Notes under the pieces: generated by a model
What the model saw: the letters and a program-made list of their open reading frames with translations, nothing else
Told to the model about the DNA's origin: nothing
Database searches by the model: none
Program-made: the position numbers and the translations under genes
Assembly (NCBI GenBank): GCA_032209605.1
Contig: JASFXZ010000005.1
Location: 19,954,860 to 20,018,859, forward strand
Direction: 5' to 3'
Source: Mactromeris polynyma
Lineage: Eukaryota; Mollusca; Bivalvia; Venerida; Mactridae
DNA: 64,000 bases
In this document: piece after piece, positions 50,401 through 56,600 of the stretch
Layout of the letters: each line of letters begins with the position of its first letter
Numbering within the stretch: position 1 is the first letter of the stretch

Positions 50401-52341
50401 CAGTCTCCATGCAGTCCTCCGTTAACGGATGTGACAGCGAACCAGTCTGAATTTTTCATAAACCAGTCTGCAGTTTCCCAATCTGGTGATCCGGTACATT
50501 TTTCACAATTAACTATAAACCAGTCCAGGAATGATCAGACTGGTGTACATACTTATACAGACAGTAGTGGACAAGTACGTGTATCGTGTGCATCTCAGAA
50601 TTCCAAGGATGGTGATTCGGGAAGTGACGCAAGCACAGTCAAATCTGACAGAACAAGTGGTGGCACTGATCAGGGTAGAAACACGCCTGACTCAATATAT
50701 GGACCAATCCACAAAGGTTTTAAATCTATCAAAAGATCTGTGATACCAAAGGTGACCTCGAAACTAGCATCTGAGAATATTGACCTTGCTGCAGAACCTT
50801 ATTCTAGTCCTGTAAGTACCATATATATTTCTGCTGATGTCGCAGTTAAAAAATTCTTAAGTCCACATACCTTATTAAGTCACTTGGGAAGTACACTTGT
50901 TTCAATGTACATTTACACATAAGTCAAAAGATATTTTTTGAATTTCATGGTTCTACAGTAATTTTCTAGAAGTATCTTAAATTTGCATTTCATGTTGACA
51001 ATTTTCAAATTTTAACATAAGCTGTGATTGATTGATTTAGTGATTTAATGATTGATTAATTGATTGATTGATTTAATGAATGATTTAATAAATGATTTAA
51101 TGATTGATTTAATGATTGATATTTTTGTTGACTATCAGATTTGATGTTGTTCCCTATTTTATAGACTGGATCATGTGGTATCCCTCCTCTCCTGGTCCAG
51201 AGATACGCTGAAGAATTGAAACAAGATGTATTCAAGACGGCAGTCATTTTAGATCAGGTTCGCATGCACAAGCTTACAACACTTGGCCGACCTGTGGTAT
51301 GTTTTAAGTTCTGAATATGAAACAAATGGTAGCACTTACTATTTGATGGAAGTATTTAAAATGAGCATTAAAAGTGGTTTGAGAGAACAGGCATAACCGT
51401 GTGTCAGACAAGTCCAGATTGAAGTAGTTTGATGTAATAGAAATGGTGAATAGAACAAGGAACATATGCTCCTCTGAATTTTTATGCCCCCCTTCGAAGA
51501 AGAGAGTGCATATTGGTTTGCACATGTCGATTGGTATGTCCGTCTGTCCGTCGGTCTGAAACCTCTTCATTTCCAATCAATAACTTAAGAACCCCTTGAC
51601 CTATCATCCTCAAACTTGTTCCATACATTCATCTTGGGTAGCAGAGGAACCCTATCGATTTTGGGGTCAAAGGTCAAGGTCACTTGCATACTAATACATG
51701 TGTTATAAATATGGTACAAATTTCAGCTAAACAATGTCTGGTTTGACAAGGTGAAAGTTTTCATTGTTCGAAACAGAATGTTTAAATGAGTGCTTGTACC
51801 ATATTCGATGTTTGCAGTCAAAGGTATGTCAGTTAGTAATGTGTATATGTTTACTACATTTGTGGCATTCTTGTTATTGCATAAAAATGGCTGTTTCTTT
51901 TATTGATGTTGTATTATAGAGGATAATACAGTTGGATTTTTTAATCTGGAATCTGATAGTTTTAGATACTATGAAAACTGGACAAATAAACTTACATATG
52001 TGAGTGGTTGTGTTTATGGTTAATATTGTTTATTTTTCTCTTTGCAGATACCTGCTGAACAGTTGACTGAGCAAAGTCTTGCAACATCTGAGCTAAAAAT
52101 AGCAACAATCCCAGAGTTCTTCACTTCTATTGGATTACCCATGTATGCTGAGTCATTCTGTCTGAAAGGTTATACCACTGTGGAAGCTGTCTCCAATCTT
52201 CCGGTGAAGGAAATCCAAGCGACTTGCAAGGCTGATAGAAAACATTTAAAACGTATTGTGCATGCTCTTGAATGGGTTCAAAATAGACTGAAATCTCCAA
52301 GCAAAAAGGCCAAATCATCACCAGTGAAAGACAAAGTGTGA
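5312..52341 (+). CDS. SASH1: SASH1-like SAM and SH3 domain adaptor (15 coding exons, 5' end missing)
   Basis: Seen: fifteen exons with GT-AG borders join in one frame: 5312-5413, 6133-6185, 14276-14322, 20448-20558, 25714-25817, 34226-34270, 40819-40909, 41471-42069, 46090-46281, 47197-47412, 48227-48439, 48850-49000, 49649-50811, 51165-51296, 52048-52341. They total 3,513 nt, about 1,170 residues plus TGA. In this numbering an SH3 domain lies near residues 495-553, SAM1 near 578-641 and SAM2 near 1092-1156, with low-complexity Ser/Thr-rich linkers between. Family knowledge: the order SLY, SH3, SAM, SAM is that of SASH1, a cytoplasmic scaffold linked to adhesion, actin and TLR/NF-kB signalling; vertebrate SASH1 is about 1,250 residues, and the shorter paralogues SASH3 and SAMSN1 lack the second SAM. 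Inference: this is the invertebrate SASH1-type orthologue. The first exon found starts at an acceptor, so the true start is upstream. No frameshift or internal stop was found. Confidence 0.92.
5414..6132 (+). other. SASH1 intron
   Basis: This 719-bp intron is mostly occupied by the inverted-repeat element at 5553-5764. Nothing else is recognised. Confidence 0.7.
5553..5764. mobile_element. PIF/Harbinger-like MITE with TTA target duplication
   Basis: The element is 212 bp with near-perfect terminal inverted repeats of about 45 bp, starting GGCCATCCTTAAAA and including GTTTGCAGTTACACGACC on each arm. It is flanked by TTA on both sides (5550-5552, 5765-5767). A 3-bp TTA duplication and GG...CC ends are typical of PIF/Harbinger non-autonomous elements. 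No transposase is encoded. Confidence 0.85.
6133..6185 (+). CDS. SASH1: SASH1 exon 2 of those found
   Basis: This 53-nt exon encodes PDASHLDGYGQLQSIQT and the first two bases of an Arg codon. It has a pyrimidine-rich acceptor ending tttcag and a gttagt donor. Its phase (0 in, 2 out) matches the exon at 14276, which supports it despite its small size. Confidence 0.75.
6220..6795 (+). mobile_element. dispersed mollusc-type repeat
   Basis: The wording 'gcgcaaagtgagcaatagtaatctccct', 'cttcatgaaacttggtcaca' and 'ggggctcaggtgagcagtac' is typical of a high-copy non-coding element of bivalve genomes. No ORF or clear terminal repeats are visible. Family assignment is from general memory of such sequences, so it is tentative. 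Confidence 0.5.
7553..8375. repeat. 36-bp minisatellite, about 23 units
   Basis: The unit is about 36 bp, for example GGCAATCTCTGCCTGGGGAT plus TGCAGACTTGATCTAT. The left half carries 'gattgcagacttgatcta' variants and the right half 'gattacatacttgaacta' variants, so the array has two domains. Because 36 is divisible by three, long frames open on both strands (12-residue peptide repeats). These are artefacts. Confidence 0.95.
9168..10140. repeat. 34-bp minisatellite, about 28 units
   Basis: The unit is AAACATAGGTTGTGTGAGTG plus AATATGATTGGCTG (34 bp). Point variants such as tgattgg/tgtttgg and gagtgaa/gagtaaa are scattered. Since 34 is not a multiple of three, all three frames of the minus strand stay open in rotation. 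The resulting His/Thr/Tyr-rich 'proteins' are not genes. Units decay after about 10,020. Confidence 0.95.
14276..14322 (+). CDS. SASH1: SASH1 exon 3 of those found (small exon)
   Basis: This 47-nt exon encodes YADSPSHANYVTLET between split Arg and Gly codons. The acceptor is gatttcag and the donor gtaaat. Phase 2 in and phase 1 out match both neighbours. Tyr, Ser and Thr are frequent, which would suit phosphorylation sites (inference). It is isolated by 8.1-kb and 6.1-kb introns. Confidence 0.75.
15930..15990 (+). mobile_element. SINE tail fragment
   Basis: 'agtactggttag' followed by 'tcacccaggaaggagtc' matches the tail wording of the other SINE relics. No tRNA head is visible. Confidence 0.4.
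16825..16900. repeat. short foldback repeat
   Basis: The left arm AGGGGTGAAAGCGAAAC and the right arm GTTTCACTTTTACCCCT are inverted copies (15 of 17 match) about 40 bp apart. The same motif recurs singly at 19919-19975 and, more diverged, at 36124-36180. Confidence 0.6.
18528..18600 (-). mobile_element. tRNA-like SINE head relic
   Basis: On the minus strand there is an A-box-like TTAGCCGAGTCAGTAGAGTC and, about 30 bp later, a B-box-like GATTTGAAACCC. It is too diverged to be a tRNA gene. Confidence 0.4.
19206..19405. repeat. 50-bp minisatellite, 4 units
   Basis: There are four nearly identical 50-bp units starting GGAGCACTCAGTAAGGTGAT and containing AATGCAGTTATCGATCT. Only a few substitutions separate them, so the duplication is recent. 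Confidence 0.95.
20448..20558 (+). CDS. SASH1: SASH1 exon 4 of those found (basic region)
   Basis: This 111-nt exon encodes GDLDAITEKKK followed by STLGRLFRNMGFRRSSRKHS and KKHQ, a strongly basic, conserved-looking block that resembles a nuclear-localisation or membrane-binding segment (inference). It is flanked by tttttcag and gtattg, with phase 1 in and 1 out, matching both neighbours. Confidence 0.85.
20963..21958. repeat. 28-bp minisatellite, about 35 units
   Basis: The unit is ACCAAATGCAGTTATCACTG plus TGTTGAGT. Variation is confined to a few positions (ta/tg before ccaaat; actgtg, attgtg, actctg, actttg, actatg). Variant types recur in blocks, a sign of higher-order duplication. Adjacent units have no spacers. 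Confidence 0.96.
22715..22900 (+). mobile_element. old SINE relic
   Basis: The head is decayed (B-box-like GTTGATTCAAATTT near 22755). The tail 'aacccagtaagcagtcatgg' resembles the relic at 24691-24900. Confidence 0.4.
23963..24120. mobile_element. MITE copy 1, CAGTAAAACCTCA family
   Basis: The left end GGTAAAACCTCACTTAAATA and the right end ATTGAGGTGTTACTG are inverted. The interior has ACCACCTCAATAATAA. It is related to the copies at 33313-33581 and 63313-63492. Confidence 0.75.
24290..24376. mobile_element. decayed inverted-repeat element end
   Basis: 'acttattatcgtattatccggatt' and 'aacaagttctgactgta' resemble the interior and right end of the element at 27129-27307. No left end is visible. 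Confidence 0.3.
24691..24900 (+). mobile_element. old SINE relic
   Basis: A degenerate tRNA-like head has a B box, GGGTTAGAATCCC, near 24740. It is followed by a tail 'taacccagaaagcagtcatt', which is shared with the relics at 22715-22900 and 15943-15990. Confidence 0.5.
25714..25817 (+). CDS. SASH1: SASH1 exon 5 of those found (conserved helical block)
   Basis: This 104-nt exon encodes GDLLAHEITMGDNDRIALMQ followed by MVKEGKISTETALQV. I recognise this as a conserved SASH1-type block upstream of the SLY region, and it is one of the stronger family signatures in the gene. The borders are tttcag and gtaagt. A 37-bp minisatellite begins about 45 bp after the donor. Confidence 0.9.
25863..26440. 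repeat. 37-bp minisatellite, about 15 units
   Basis: The unit is CACTGTGTTACCTTATGGTG plus GCTAGAACTATCATAAA. A minority variant (gtgactggaactattacaaa) appears at three positions. The array starts about 45 bp downstream of a SASH1 donor site. Confidence 0.95.
27129..27307. mobile_element. small inverted-repeat (MITE) element
   Basis: The ends CAGTCTGATCTCGTT and AACGAGGTCCGACTG are inverted copies with two mismatches. A TA precedes the left end. The interior repeats a 'cgggtctgaacttttatttc' / 'cgggacctgatctttatttc' motif. It is Tc1/mariner- or pogo-like in style; the class is uncertain. Confidence 0.65.
27709..28080. repeat. 52-bp minisatellite, about 7 units
   Basis: The unit is GCAGCAAACATCAAATGGAA plus CCAGTCTGCTCATGTTATAC and TGTTATATTAGT. 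The middle units are nearly identical; the outer units are diverged, as expected for unequal exchange. Confidence 0.94.
28469..29210. repeat. 108-bp tandem repeat, 7 units
   Basis: Units start ATGCAAGACAACCAGAACTG at 28470, 28581, 28689, 28797, 28905, about 29013 and about 29121. The first and last carry CCGACAGAACT where the middle five have CCAGAACT (3 bp shorter). Most units also carry in-frame stops. The last unit opens into an ORF to 29452. Confidence 0.93.
30396..30538 (-). mobile_element. tRNA-headed SINE, minus orientation
   Basis: On the minus strand the sequence begins GTCTCCGTGGCTGAGTGGTT-AAGGC (A box like Ser/Leu tRNAs) and has the B box GGTTTGAATCTC about 45 bp later. The rest is not shared with the two other SINEs as far as I can see. 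It is intronic in SASH1. Confidence 0.65.
33313..33581. mobile_element. MITE copy 2, CAGTAAAACCTCA family, internally expanded
   Basis: The ends CAGTAAAACCTCA (33315) and TGAGGTTTTACTG (to 33579) are perfect inverted repeats. The interior includes seven tandem copies of a 17-bp unit, ACCACCTCGATAATAAG. Confidence 0.85.
33340..33447. repeat. 17-bp tandem array inside the MITE
   Basis: There are about seven identical units of ACCACCTCGATAATAAG. Sister MITEs carry the same unit only once or twice (ACCACCTCAATAATAA). Confidence 0.93.
34226..34270 (+). CDS. SASH1: SASH1 exon 6 of those found (45-nt symmetric exon)
   Basis: This exon has fifteen codons, VKKFEEERKKDDPSQ, a charged helix-prone peptide that continues the preceding KEGK block. 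The acceptor is ttttcag and the donor gtaagt. It is phase 0 at both ends, so skipping it would keep the frame; it may be a cassette exon (inference). Confidence 0.85.
37534..37852. mobile_element. MITE with inverted repeats of about 65 bp
   Basis: The left arm begins ATAGTTCCCACATCTACATT and continues ACCTCCCTTGTTCT...GATAGGCAAA. The right arm is its inverted copy, ending GTAGATGTGGGAACTAT. The arms match over roughly 65 bp with few differences. A solo end of the same family is at 58886-58932. Confidence 0.85.
38600..38945. repeat. 56-60-bp minisatellite, about 6 units
   Basis: The unit is ACAGCTTTGGTACATATAGT plus GATGCTTGTATGTTTAAATC and TAGTTCACAATGCAAG. Some units have a 2-4 bp insertion (caagaaacag, cataattatag). 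Confidence 0.93.
40819..40909 (+). CDS. SASH1: SASH1 exon 7 of those found (Lys-rich)
   Basis: This 91-nt exon encodes a Lys/Ser-rich stretch, ECPREKDKKSEKKSKKSASL then KPTKSPSLYS. It is probably disordered and phosphorylatable. The acceptor is tttccag, the donor gtatga, and the outgoing phase 1 matches the exon at 41471. A SINE inserts about 100 bp after the donor. Confidence 0.88.
40910..41470 (+). other. SASH1 intron
   Basis: This 561-bp intron is half filled by the SINE at 41005-41270. The remainder is AT-rich up to the acceptor. Confidence 0.7.
41005..41270 (+). mobile_element. second SINE, same body but different tRNA head
   Basis: The head reads CCAGCTAGCTCAGTTCGCAG (Lys/Ile-like A box), with an ACTATAA loop and a diverged B box, GGTTTGTTTCCC. 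The body shares TCCTCCACATGTGGAGAAG, TAGTACTGGTT, AAAACTGGTT and a TATATGACTGA tail with the SINE at 1634-1902 and ends in an A-rich run. An imperfect duplication (gtgtatctgg before, gtgtctgg after) may be its target site. It lies about 95 bp after a SASH1 exon. Confidence 0.75.
41471..42069 (+). CDS. SASH1: SASH1 exon 8 of those found (Ser-rich region)
   Basis: This 599-nt exon has 199 full codons plus two bases that complete a Glu codon. It encodes a Cys-containing start (ETQCEACNNL), Ser/Pro stretches such as PDSLRSPSTARAMSCSPMRS, and an end at GSAMEKIRNHK that runs into the SLY-like region. The acceptor is ccattttag and the donor gtgagt. The open frame extends upstream of the acceptor and past the donor, but those flanks are intron. 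Confidence 0.9.
42409..42602. mobile_element. CCCCTTCGAAGAAGAG-type repeat, copy 1
   Basis: The left end ATGCTCCCCTTCGAAGAAGA and the right end AGGGGGGCAT are inverted at the termini, and TA lies on both flanks. The interior wording 'aataactcaagaaccccttg' and 'gggtagcagagaaaccctat' is shared with 51485-51688. It is a high-copy mollusc-style element without coding capacity. Confidence 0.75.
44503..44532. repeat. poly-G tracts
   Basis: A G6 run, CCCTC, then an uninterrupted G run of about 18 followed by CGG, 40 bp before the 51-bp array. It could form a G-quadruplex (inference), and the length is likely unstable or misassembled. Confidence 0.85.
44572..45240. repeat. 51-bp minisatellite, about 13 near-identical units
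   Basis: The unit is TTCTTGGTGATGATGTTTAG plus GTAACAAGGTAATTTTACCG and GCTCCCAGCTC. Only a handful of substitutions occur across 13 units (for example taaccggctccaagctc at about 44860), so this is the youngest array in the window. Because 51 = 17 codons, two minus-strand frames are open (MLPKHHHQEELGAGKIT and another 17-mer). These are artefacts. Confidence 0.96.
46090..46281 (+). CDS. SASH1: SASH1 exon 9 of those found (SLY-like region)
   Basis: This exon has 64 codons, phase 0 both ends. It encodes WQRTGSVSQCEDGMSTDTDE, an acidic Ser/Thr patch, then MMEKFRGVRNEMRRRILHTR, a basic helix. By position just before the SH3 domain it corresponds to the SLY domain region of SASH1/SASH3/SAMSN1. 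The acceptor is atttcag and the donor gtgagt. Confidence 0.9.
46282..47196 (+). other. SASH1 intron
   Basis: This 915-bp AT-rich intron has a weak tRNA-like B box on one strand near 47060 ('ggggtttgaatcaaat'). No clear element is seen. Confidence 0.5.
47197..47412 (+). CDS. SASH1: SASH1 exon 10 of those found (Ser-rich, SH3 first half)
   Basis: This exon has 72 codons, phase 0 both ends. A Ser-rich stretch (SSTDSCSSGHGSQSSQP) leads into ILGIARVHSNYSPSPAEKDF and LQLR, the RT-loop half of the SH3 domain, where ARVHSNYSPSP takes the place of the usual ALYDY motif, as in SASH family SH3 domains. The acceptor is tttcag and the donor gttagt. The SH3 domain is split by the next intron. Confidence 0.92.
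47413..48226 (+). other. SASH1 intron splitting the SH3 domain
   Basis: This 814-bp intron contains the inverted-repeat element at 47515-47725. The rest is AT-rich. Confidence 0.7.
47515..47725. mobile_element. MITE, TATRTGAGCGC ends
   Basis: The left end TATGTGAGCGCTACTATGGG and the right end, inverted, TATATGAGCGCCGCTGTACG match at about 22 of 30 positions. An inner pair (gtgacgtcat / atggtgacatcac) is also near-palindromic. The element begins about 100 bp after a SASH1 exon. Confidence 0.65.
48227..48439 (+). CDS. SASH1: SASH1 exon 11 of those found (SH3 second half, SAM1 start)
   Basis: This exon has 71 codons, phase 0 both ends. RGEKVHVLEATSSGIWKGQI followed by DNRVGYFHFNFVDMI completes the SH3 domain, with its conserved Trp and the G-x-F/V-DM end. 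A basic linker, RKEKTRRRMNRRSK, follows, then VEELLQRIGLE, the first helix of SAM1. The acceptor is tttgtag and the donor gtaaag. Confidence 0.94.
48440..48849 (+). other. SASH1 intron
   Basis: This 410-bp intron splits SAM1. Nothing recognisable is inside. Confidence 0.7.
48850..49000 (+). CDS. SASH1: SASH1 exon 12 of those found (SAM1)
   Basis: This 151-nt exon encodes most of the first SAM domain: HLTNVFLMNGYDNLEIFAEL followed by DHEDLNALNILDSESRTKLI and TAAELLIDYN. The pattern NGY..L..F..L...DL..L.I......KL..A is the SAM fold signature. The acceptor is atttcag, the donor gttggt, and the outgoing phase 1 matches the large next exon. Confidence 0.94.
49001..49648 (+). other. SASH1 intron
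   Basis: This 648-bp intron separates SAM1 from the large linker exon. It has no recognised element. Confidence 0.7.
49649..50811 (+). CDS. SASH1: SASH1 exon 13 of those found (large linker exon)
   Basis: This 1,163-nt exon is the largest. It encodes a Ser/Thr/Gln/Asn-rich, probably disordered linker of 387 codons between the SAM domains, with motifs such as TSFFPSSSKPSAGSRDSGCY, DKENLRPG and FKSIKRSVIPKVTSKL near the end. The acceptor is ttctgtag and the donor gtaagt. Three NQS(A/E/R) stretches (ANQSEFF, NQSAVSQ, NQSRNDQ) form a short imperfect peptide repeat near 50440-50530. The ORF runs past the donor to a stop at 50922. Confidence 0.9.
50812..51164 (+). other. SASH1 intron with simple repeat
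   Basis: This 353-bp intron holds a TGATT/TTAA-rich simple repeat at about 51025-51122 ('tgattgattgatttaatgaa' and variants). Confidence 0.75.
51165..51296 (+). CDS. SASH1: SASH1 exon 14 of those found
   Basis: This exon has 44 codons, phase 0 both ends. TGSCGIPPLLVQRYAEELKQ then DVFKTAVILDQVRMHKLTTL and GRPV look like an amphipathic helical block just before SAM2. The acceptor is ttttatag and the donor gtatgt. A TGAT-rich simple repeat lies about 40-130 bp upstream. Confidence 0.88.
51297..52047 (+). other. last SASH1 intron
   Basis: This 751-bp intron contains the repeat at 51485-51688 and otherwise AT-rich sequence. Confidence 0.7.
51485..51688. mobile_element. CCCCTTCGAAGAAGAG-type repeat, copy 2
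   Basis: It has the same left end (TGCCCCCCTTCGAAGAAGAG) and interior as the copy at 42409, in the same orientation, with a GTCCGTCTGTCCGTCGGTCT stretch. The right end is decayed (ttgcata). It lies in the last SASH1 intron. Confidence 0.75.
52048..52341 (+). CDS. SASH1: SASH1 terminal coding exon (SAM2 and stop)
   Basis: This exon has 97 codons plus TGA. It encodes the second SAM domain: ATIPEFFTSIGLPMYAESFC followed by LKGYTTVEAVSNLPVKEIQA, then HLKRIVHALEWVQNRL. A basic tail follows, KSPSKKAKSSPVKDKV. Presence of this C-terminal SAM separates SASH1 from SASH3 and SAMSN1. The acceptor is tttgcag. Confidence 0.94.
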   Translation: MPAEQLTEQSLATSELKIATIPEFFTSIGLPMYAESFCLKGYTTVEAVSNLPVKEIQATCKADRKHLKRIVHALEWVQNRLKSPSKKAKSSPVKDKV

Positions 52342-55300
52342 TTGACCAAAATTTTGTTCTATTTTTAGATTTAAACCATGTATTCAATTACAATATAAAA
52401 TATAGTGCTCATAGTCATTCATTTTTTGTGATTCGAAATCAGTCATTTTTCACTGCATTTTCATTTTTATTGATATTTTTGAAACCAATTCTTTTGAAGG
52501 TTGACCAAATATTTTAGTACATTGATTGTCATTTATTGACATTACTACGGTAATACAAAGTATTCATCAACAGACTAGAAACATGACTCACTTTAAGCGT
52601 TTGAGAATTTTGCTTAAGGAAAACATATTTAACATGTAGTTCATGATCATGTCAGCATATTGTTGACATCCTTATACATATTACATGTAATATCATGTCG
52701 TCATGGTTCTATTCCCAAACATTAACCTATTAATACCAAACTTGATTATAGATAGATTTTGGATGAGTCAATTCAGCACAAAGTTTCTTTTGAATAAATT
52801 TATATAAATGTAGACCAAAGATGTACTGTTCTTTTCAGTTGCAAAATCATAACTCAATGATAAGCTATTCCATTCTACCATGTTTGCTGGTCAAATGAAT
52901 CACATGTTAAATGCTGTTATGTCAGTTTACATAAAATGGACACAGCACACTGTTTGTCTCATCATGTTGTCGGTGGAGAATAGTATTTCATGTACATGTA
53001 ATTGAAAAAAGGGACTGTATTCACATACGTTTTAAAACTGAAACTCAGAATTGGAAATTTAATTTGAAAAAGTTTTATTTTCATTTTATCTATACGGATA
53101 TATTTTTGTCAGAATAGCTCTTGTTACTCAATCTACCCTTCTGCAAAGTTTTATAAAAAATTATACTGTTATAACAACGTAGGAGCAACATTTTAAAGTC
53201 TAAGTCTGAGTTTCTGTCTTAAAATGTTTGTCAATACAGCCCAAGGTAATGAGCATGTCCAAAATATTGTGTATGCTTAGATTTTTATCATTCAATGAAA
53301 TACTGTTAGGATTTCCCTCATATTTTACATGTAATCACAACAGTATCACACTGAGTTCTTTAAGTAGTTTACAATCCAACATATTTCATGAACTAAGTCT
53401 TAGAAAAGGAAGATTTATAATAATCCATATGGCATAGCCGGTATGAATTTTCTTCTGGGAAATTTTGTCATTCTAACATAATGCAAAATGTACTATAGGT
53501 TCTTATAACTGTAAATTTTGATGATGAAACCAGGAAAGAGTATACCTATTTGTGACAAAAAGGGACATTCAGCAACGTTGTTGGTTTTGTTGCGGTGTCG
53601 TTGTTTAGGTAAGAATGCATTGTAAAACACCAACACCAACATTTTACATTAGTTTTTAATTCTCTATTTTTTGTCTATGTTGTATATATCTATGAGATGT
53701 GAATTACTTTTGTGGAATGTATGAAAATATTACATAGAATAGTTTACAGATTTCTAATATATGCGTCTATGAGAACAGACATTAAAATATTTTAAGCCAT
53801 GATCGCTTTATCAAATTTACCTGTATTTTTTTATGAATCTTCTAAAATCGTACATATTGATGAAATATTGCGAAAAGTTTAACTCATATTTAGATATGCA
53901 GAATACACATATGTATGGGAAGCTGCTATAATCACTAGATTATTGTCTGTTTCTTTTGTAAAAAGCAATGAGAGGGGACAGGGATTTTATTTATCTAAAT
54001 ACCAACAAGTAATTATGAAAATAATACTTTCAATAACCAAATATGAAAAATTACTACATGTTGTTCAAGGCCCTATTTCTTTTCTTTAAAGGATGAAGAA
54101 ATTAGGGGACCTAAGGGGAGGTTAATCTTGCATTACATTTAGGTCAAAATATTGGAGTCATGCATTGCCATACATTATTTACAATTTATGTACAGTAATA
54201 TATTCATATATATACTTATTTAAACTTGTATATTACTGCATACATATTGAAGGAGATTGCTTTAACTGATATATTGTGCAATATTCCACTTTATCTTATA
54301 TGTATATTATTGGTTACACAGGAACGTTCGCCATGGTAACTGTTTAACTGATCTAGTATTTTATCTAGTTGTATTTTACAGACGAAATGCTGTTTCGTTT
54401 TATTGCAACAATGTATTTTAAATTTTTATATAAATGCCAGAAAACTTTGATACCAGTCTTGTCCGGGTTTTGTTTCATTTTAAATATTCATCTTTTATAC
54501 AGGCCCATTTTAAAGAACAGAACATATTTTTCATTTTTACCCATTATTGGATGGAATTAATGGAGACTGCCAGTTGGGACCTCTAATCTAGGGAGTTATG
54601 GCCCTTCAAAATTGCCAAATTTGTCAGAAGTCCTCAGTCACTTGGGTGAAGGTAGTTGGAACTTTGATGAAAATGAATTTGCTATGACGGGCGTTTGATG
54701 TGACAATTTGACTCTCTTGATACTGCTCTTAAAATCAATATTAGATTTTATCACAAACAGTATTGTAATTATCTGTTATTGTCTGTTTCCATGGTAATGA
54801 AGTGTTATCATTCTATTGCATTATATAGGAATATGGTTCATTAAAGCTTGAATATTTTGTGTATGGTTTCCTAGTTTATTATAACAGTTTTAGATAATAT
54901 TTTAGACCTTATTTTAAATGGTTGGTTATAATATAGATGTATCAACTGATCCAACTCAACAGTAAGGTATACCGTATGTATACACACAATGAACTCGAGT
55001 CTGCCCTTGGCATTATAAATGGTTTTTCACATTTATAATACCCCGATTATATTCAAATCTGGTTGTGTTAATTTTGTGATTTTGGATATTTTTCCTCTGA
55101 CAGTCCTGCCAATGACTTTTTTGCTTTATTTATTTCAAATTTAAGATGCTGCCATATCATCCTATTTTGTTCTATTGTTATAAATTGTGTCTTTAAACGA
55201 TGTTAGCCCAGTGCCCGCTGTATTAATGTCTGAAGGTTTACTGCAATACGTCGTAGAACCACATTTTTCTCCTTTGTTACTTACTGCCACGTACGCTGCC

Positions 55301-56600
55301 ATTATTTTATGTTTATTTTCAAATTTTCATCACCGAGGAAAATACTATGGTGATGAAGAAATTTTTCAAAAGTTCCGTTTTTTTTTCATTTTCACAGTGA
55401 ACTCATTAGTCAACAGAGAATGCCGAACTATCGCATTGAATGATGATTTTACATAATGTTGCGTTGCATAAATTCATTCCTTTGTTCAAAGATATCTTAG
55501 GATTCGGAATTATATAAAATGTTGCAATATTTCCATCAATGTCATATAAAAGCTTTAAATACATGTACATACCTACAAGTGGAAAGGTCTCTCTTTTTTC
55601 TCATAACCAAATGATATGGATACTTGCTAGCGATATGCACGAGAAAAATAAAAAAGTAATAATGGCCAAAAATGGTATAAAATTTCAGGGGTGAGTTTTC
55701 AAGCATGACAGATAACAGCTAACTTTTGTACTTCATTTTTCAATAAAATATGTTTTTAAAATACCTCAGAATGCAACTGCGATCATATAGAATTTCAAAA
55801 TTTTCCAAATGGGGCTAGAAAGTCATGTGTCTACTGAAAAATGGCCCAGCTATGCCCCTGACTTTAATGCCACTTTTTTAATTAATTTCAACTGTTAAGT
55901 CAGTAAATATTTACAATTTTCATTTGTCTTAATCTCTCATAGGTTGTGATTTATTTCCCTAAACAAGTTGATGATGATGTTTTAAGTTGCGTAATGCTTT
56001 ATGTCATAATTTTTTTCATAAATTGAGCATAGATTTTGAAAACTTGTACATCTTTAAGCACTTCCGAAGATTTTACTGGATCTGTTCACTGTAACAAGAC
56101 AAATACATTATATGTGCATGTTTGTGTACATATTATATGGAGATATTTGTTAAGGTATCGGGAATACTTGTGAATAAAATAAATGGACGTATGTTTATAA
56201 ACTTCTTAGATCTGTATTGATGATAGTTGAGGCATCTGAATGTATGTATTGTATGTACACTATCTGAATGACACATAGGAATATACATATTGTTCATAGT
56301 GTTTTTTTCTTTAATAGAGCAGTTAATATTAGTTAAAACTGTTGTTGTTACTATGGAGATGTGTTTGTATCTCCCAATATAGATCCAAATACAAGAGATA
56401 TGTCTGTGTCACCCATGTAGATCCCTACTTGATTTTATTAAGGTGCATTTTGTGTTCATTGTTTCTGTGTCGTTGTTTTTATCACTAGAGGTTGTTATTT
56501 ATTTCATTATCTGTGTTGTTATTAAGTGATTGGTTGTAAGAATAGTGTGTGTGAAAGTAAGTAATAAAGTATTATATGTTAACCAATTGTTTTTTTGTAT
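52342..56600 (+). other. probable SASH1 3'UTR and polyadenylation region
   Basis: No gene is visible after the stop codon. The stretch is AT-rich with several AATAAA hexamers: near 52792, 55648, 55742, 56173 and 56560. The last, followed by a T-rich run, or the 56173 one would give a 3'UTR of about 4 kb. Which is used cannot be told from sequence. The part near 54585-54700 ('gggagttatggccctt...gacgggcg') resembles a dispersed mollusc repeat. Confidence 0.45.

Noticed and set aside
50812..50922. Extension of the large SASH1 exon to the ORF stop
   Set aside because: A consensus gtaagt donor follows codon-ending CCT at 50811, and the next exon continues the protein to the conserved SAM2.
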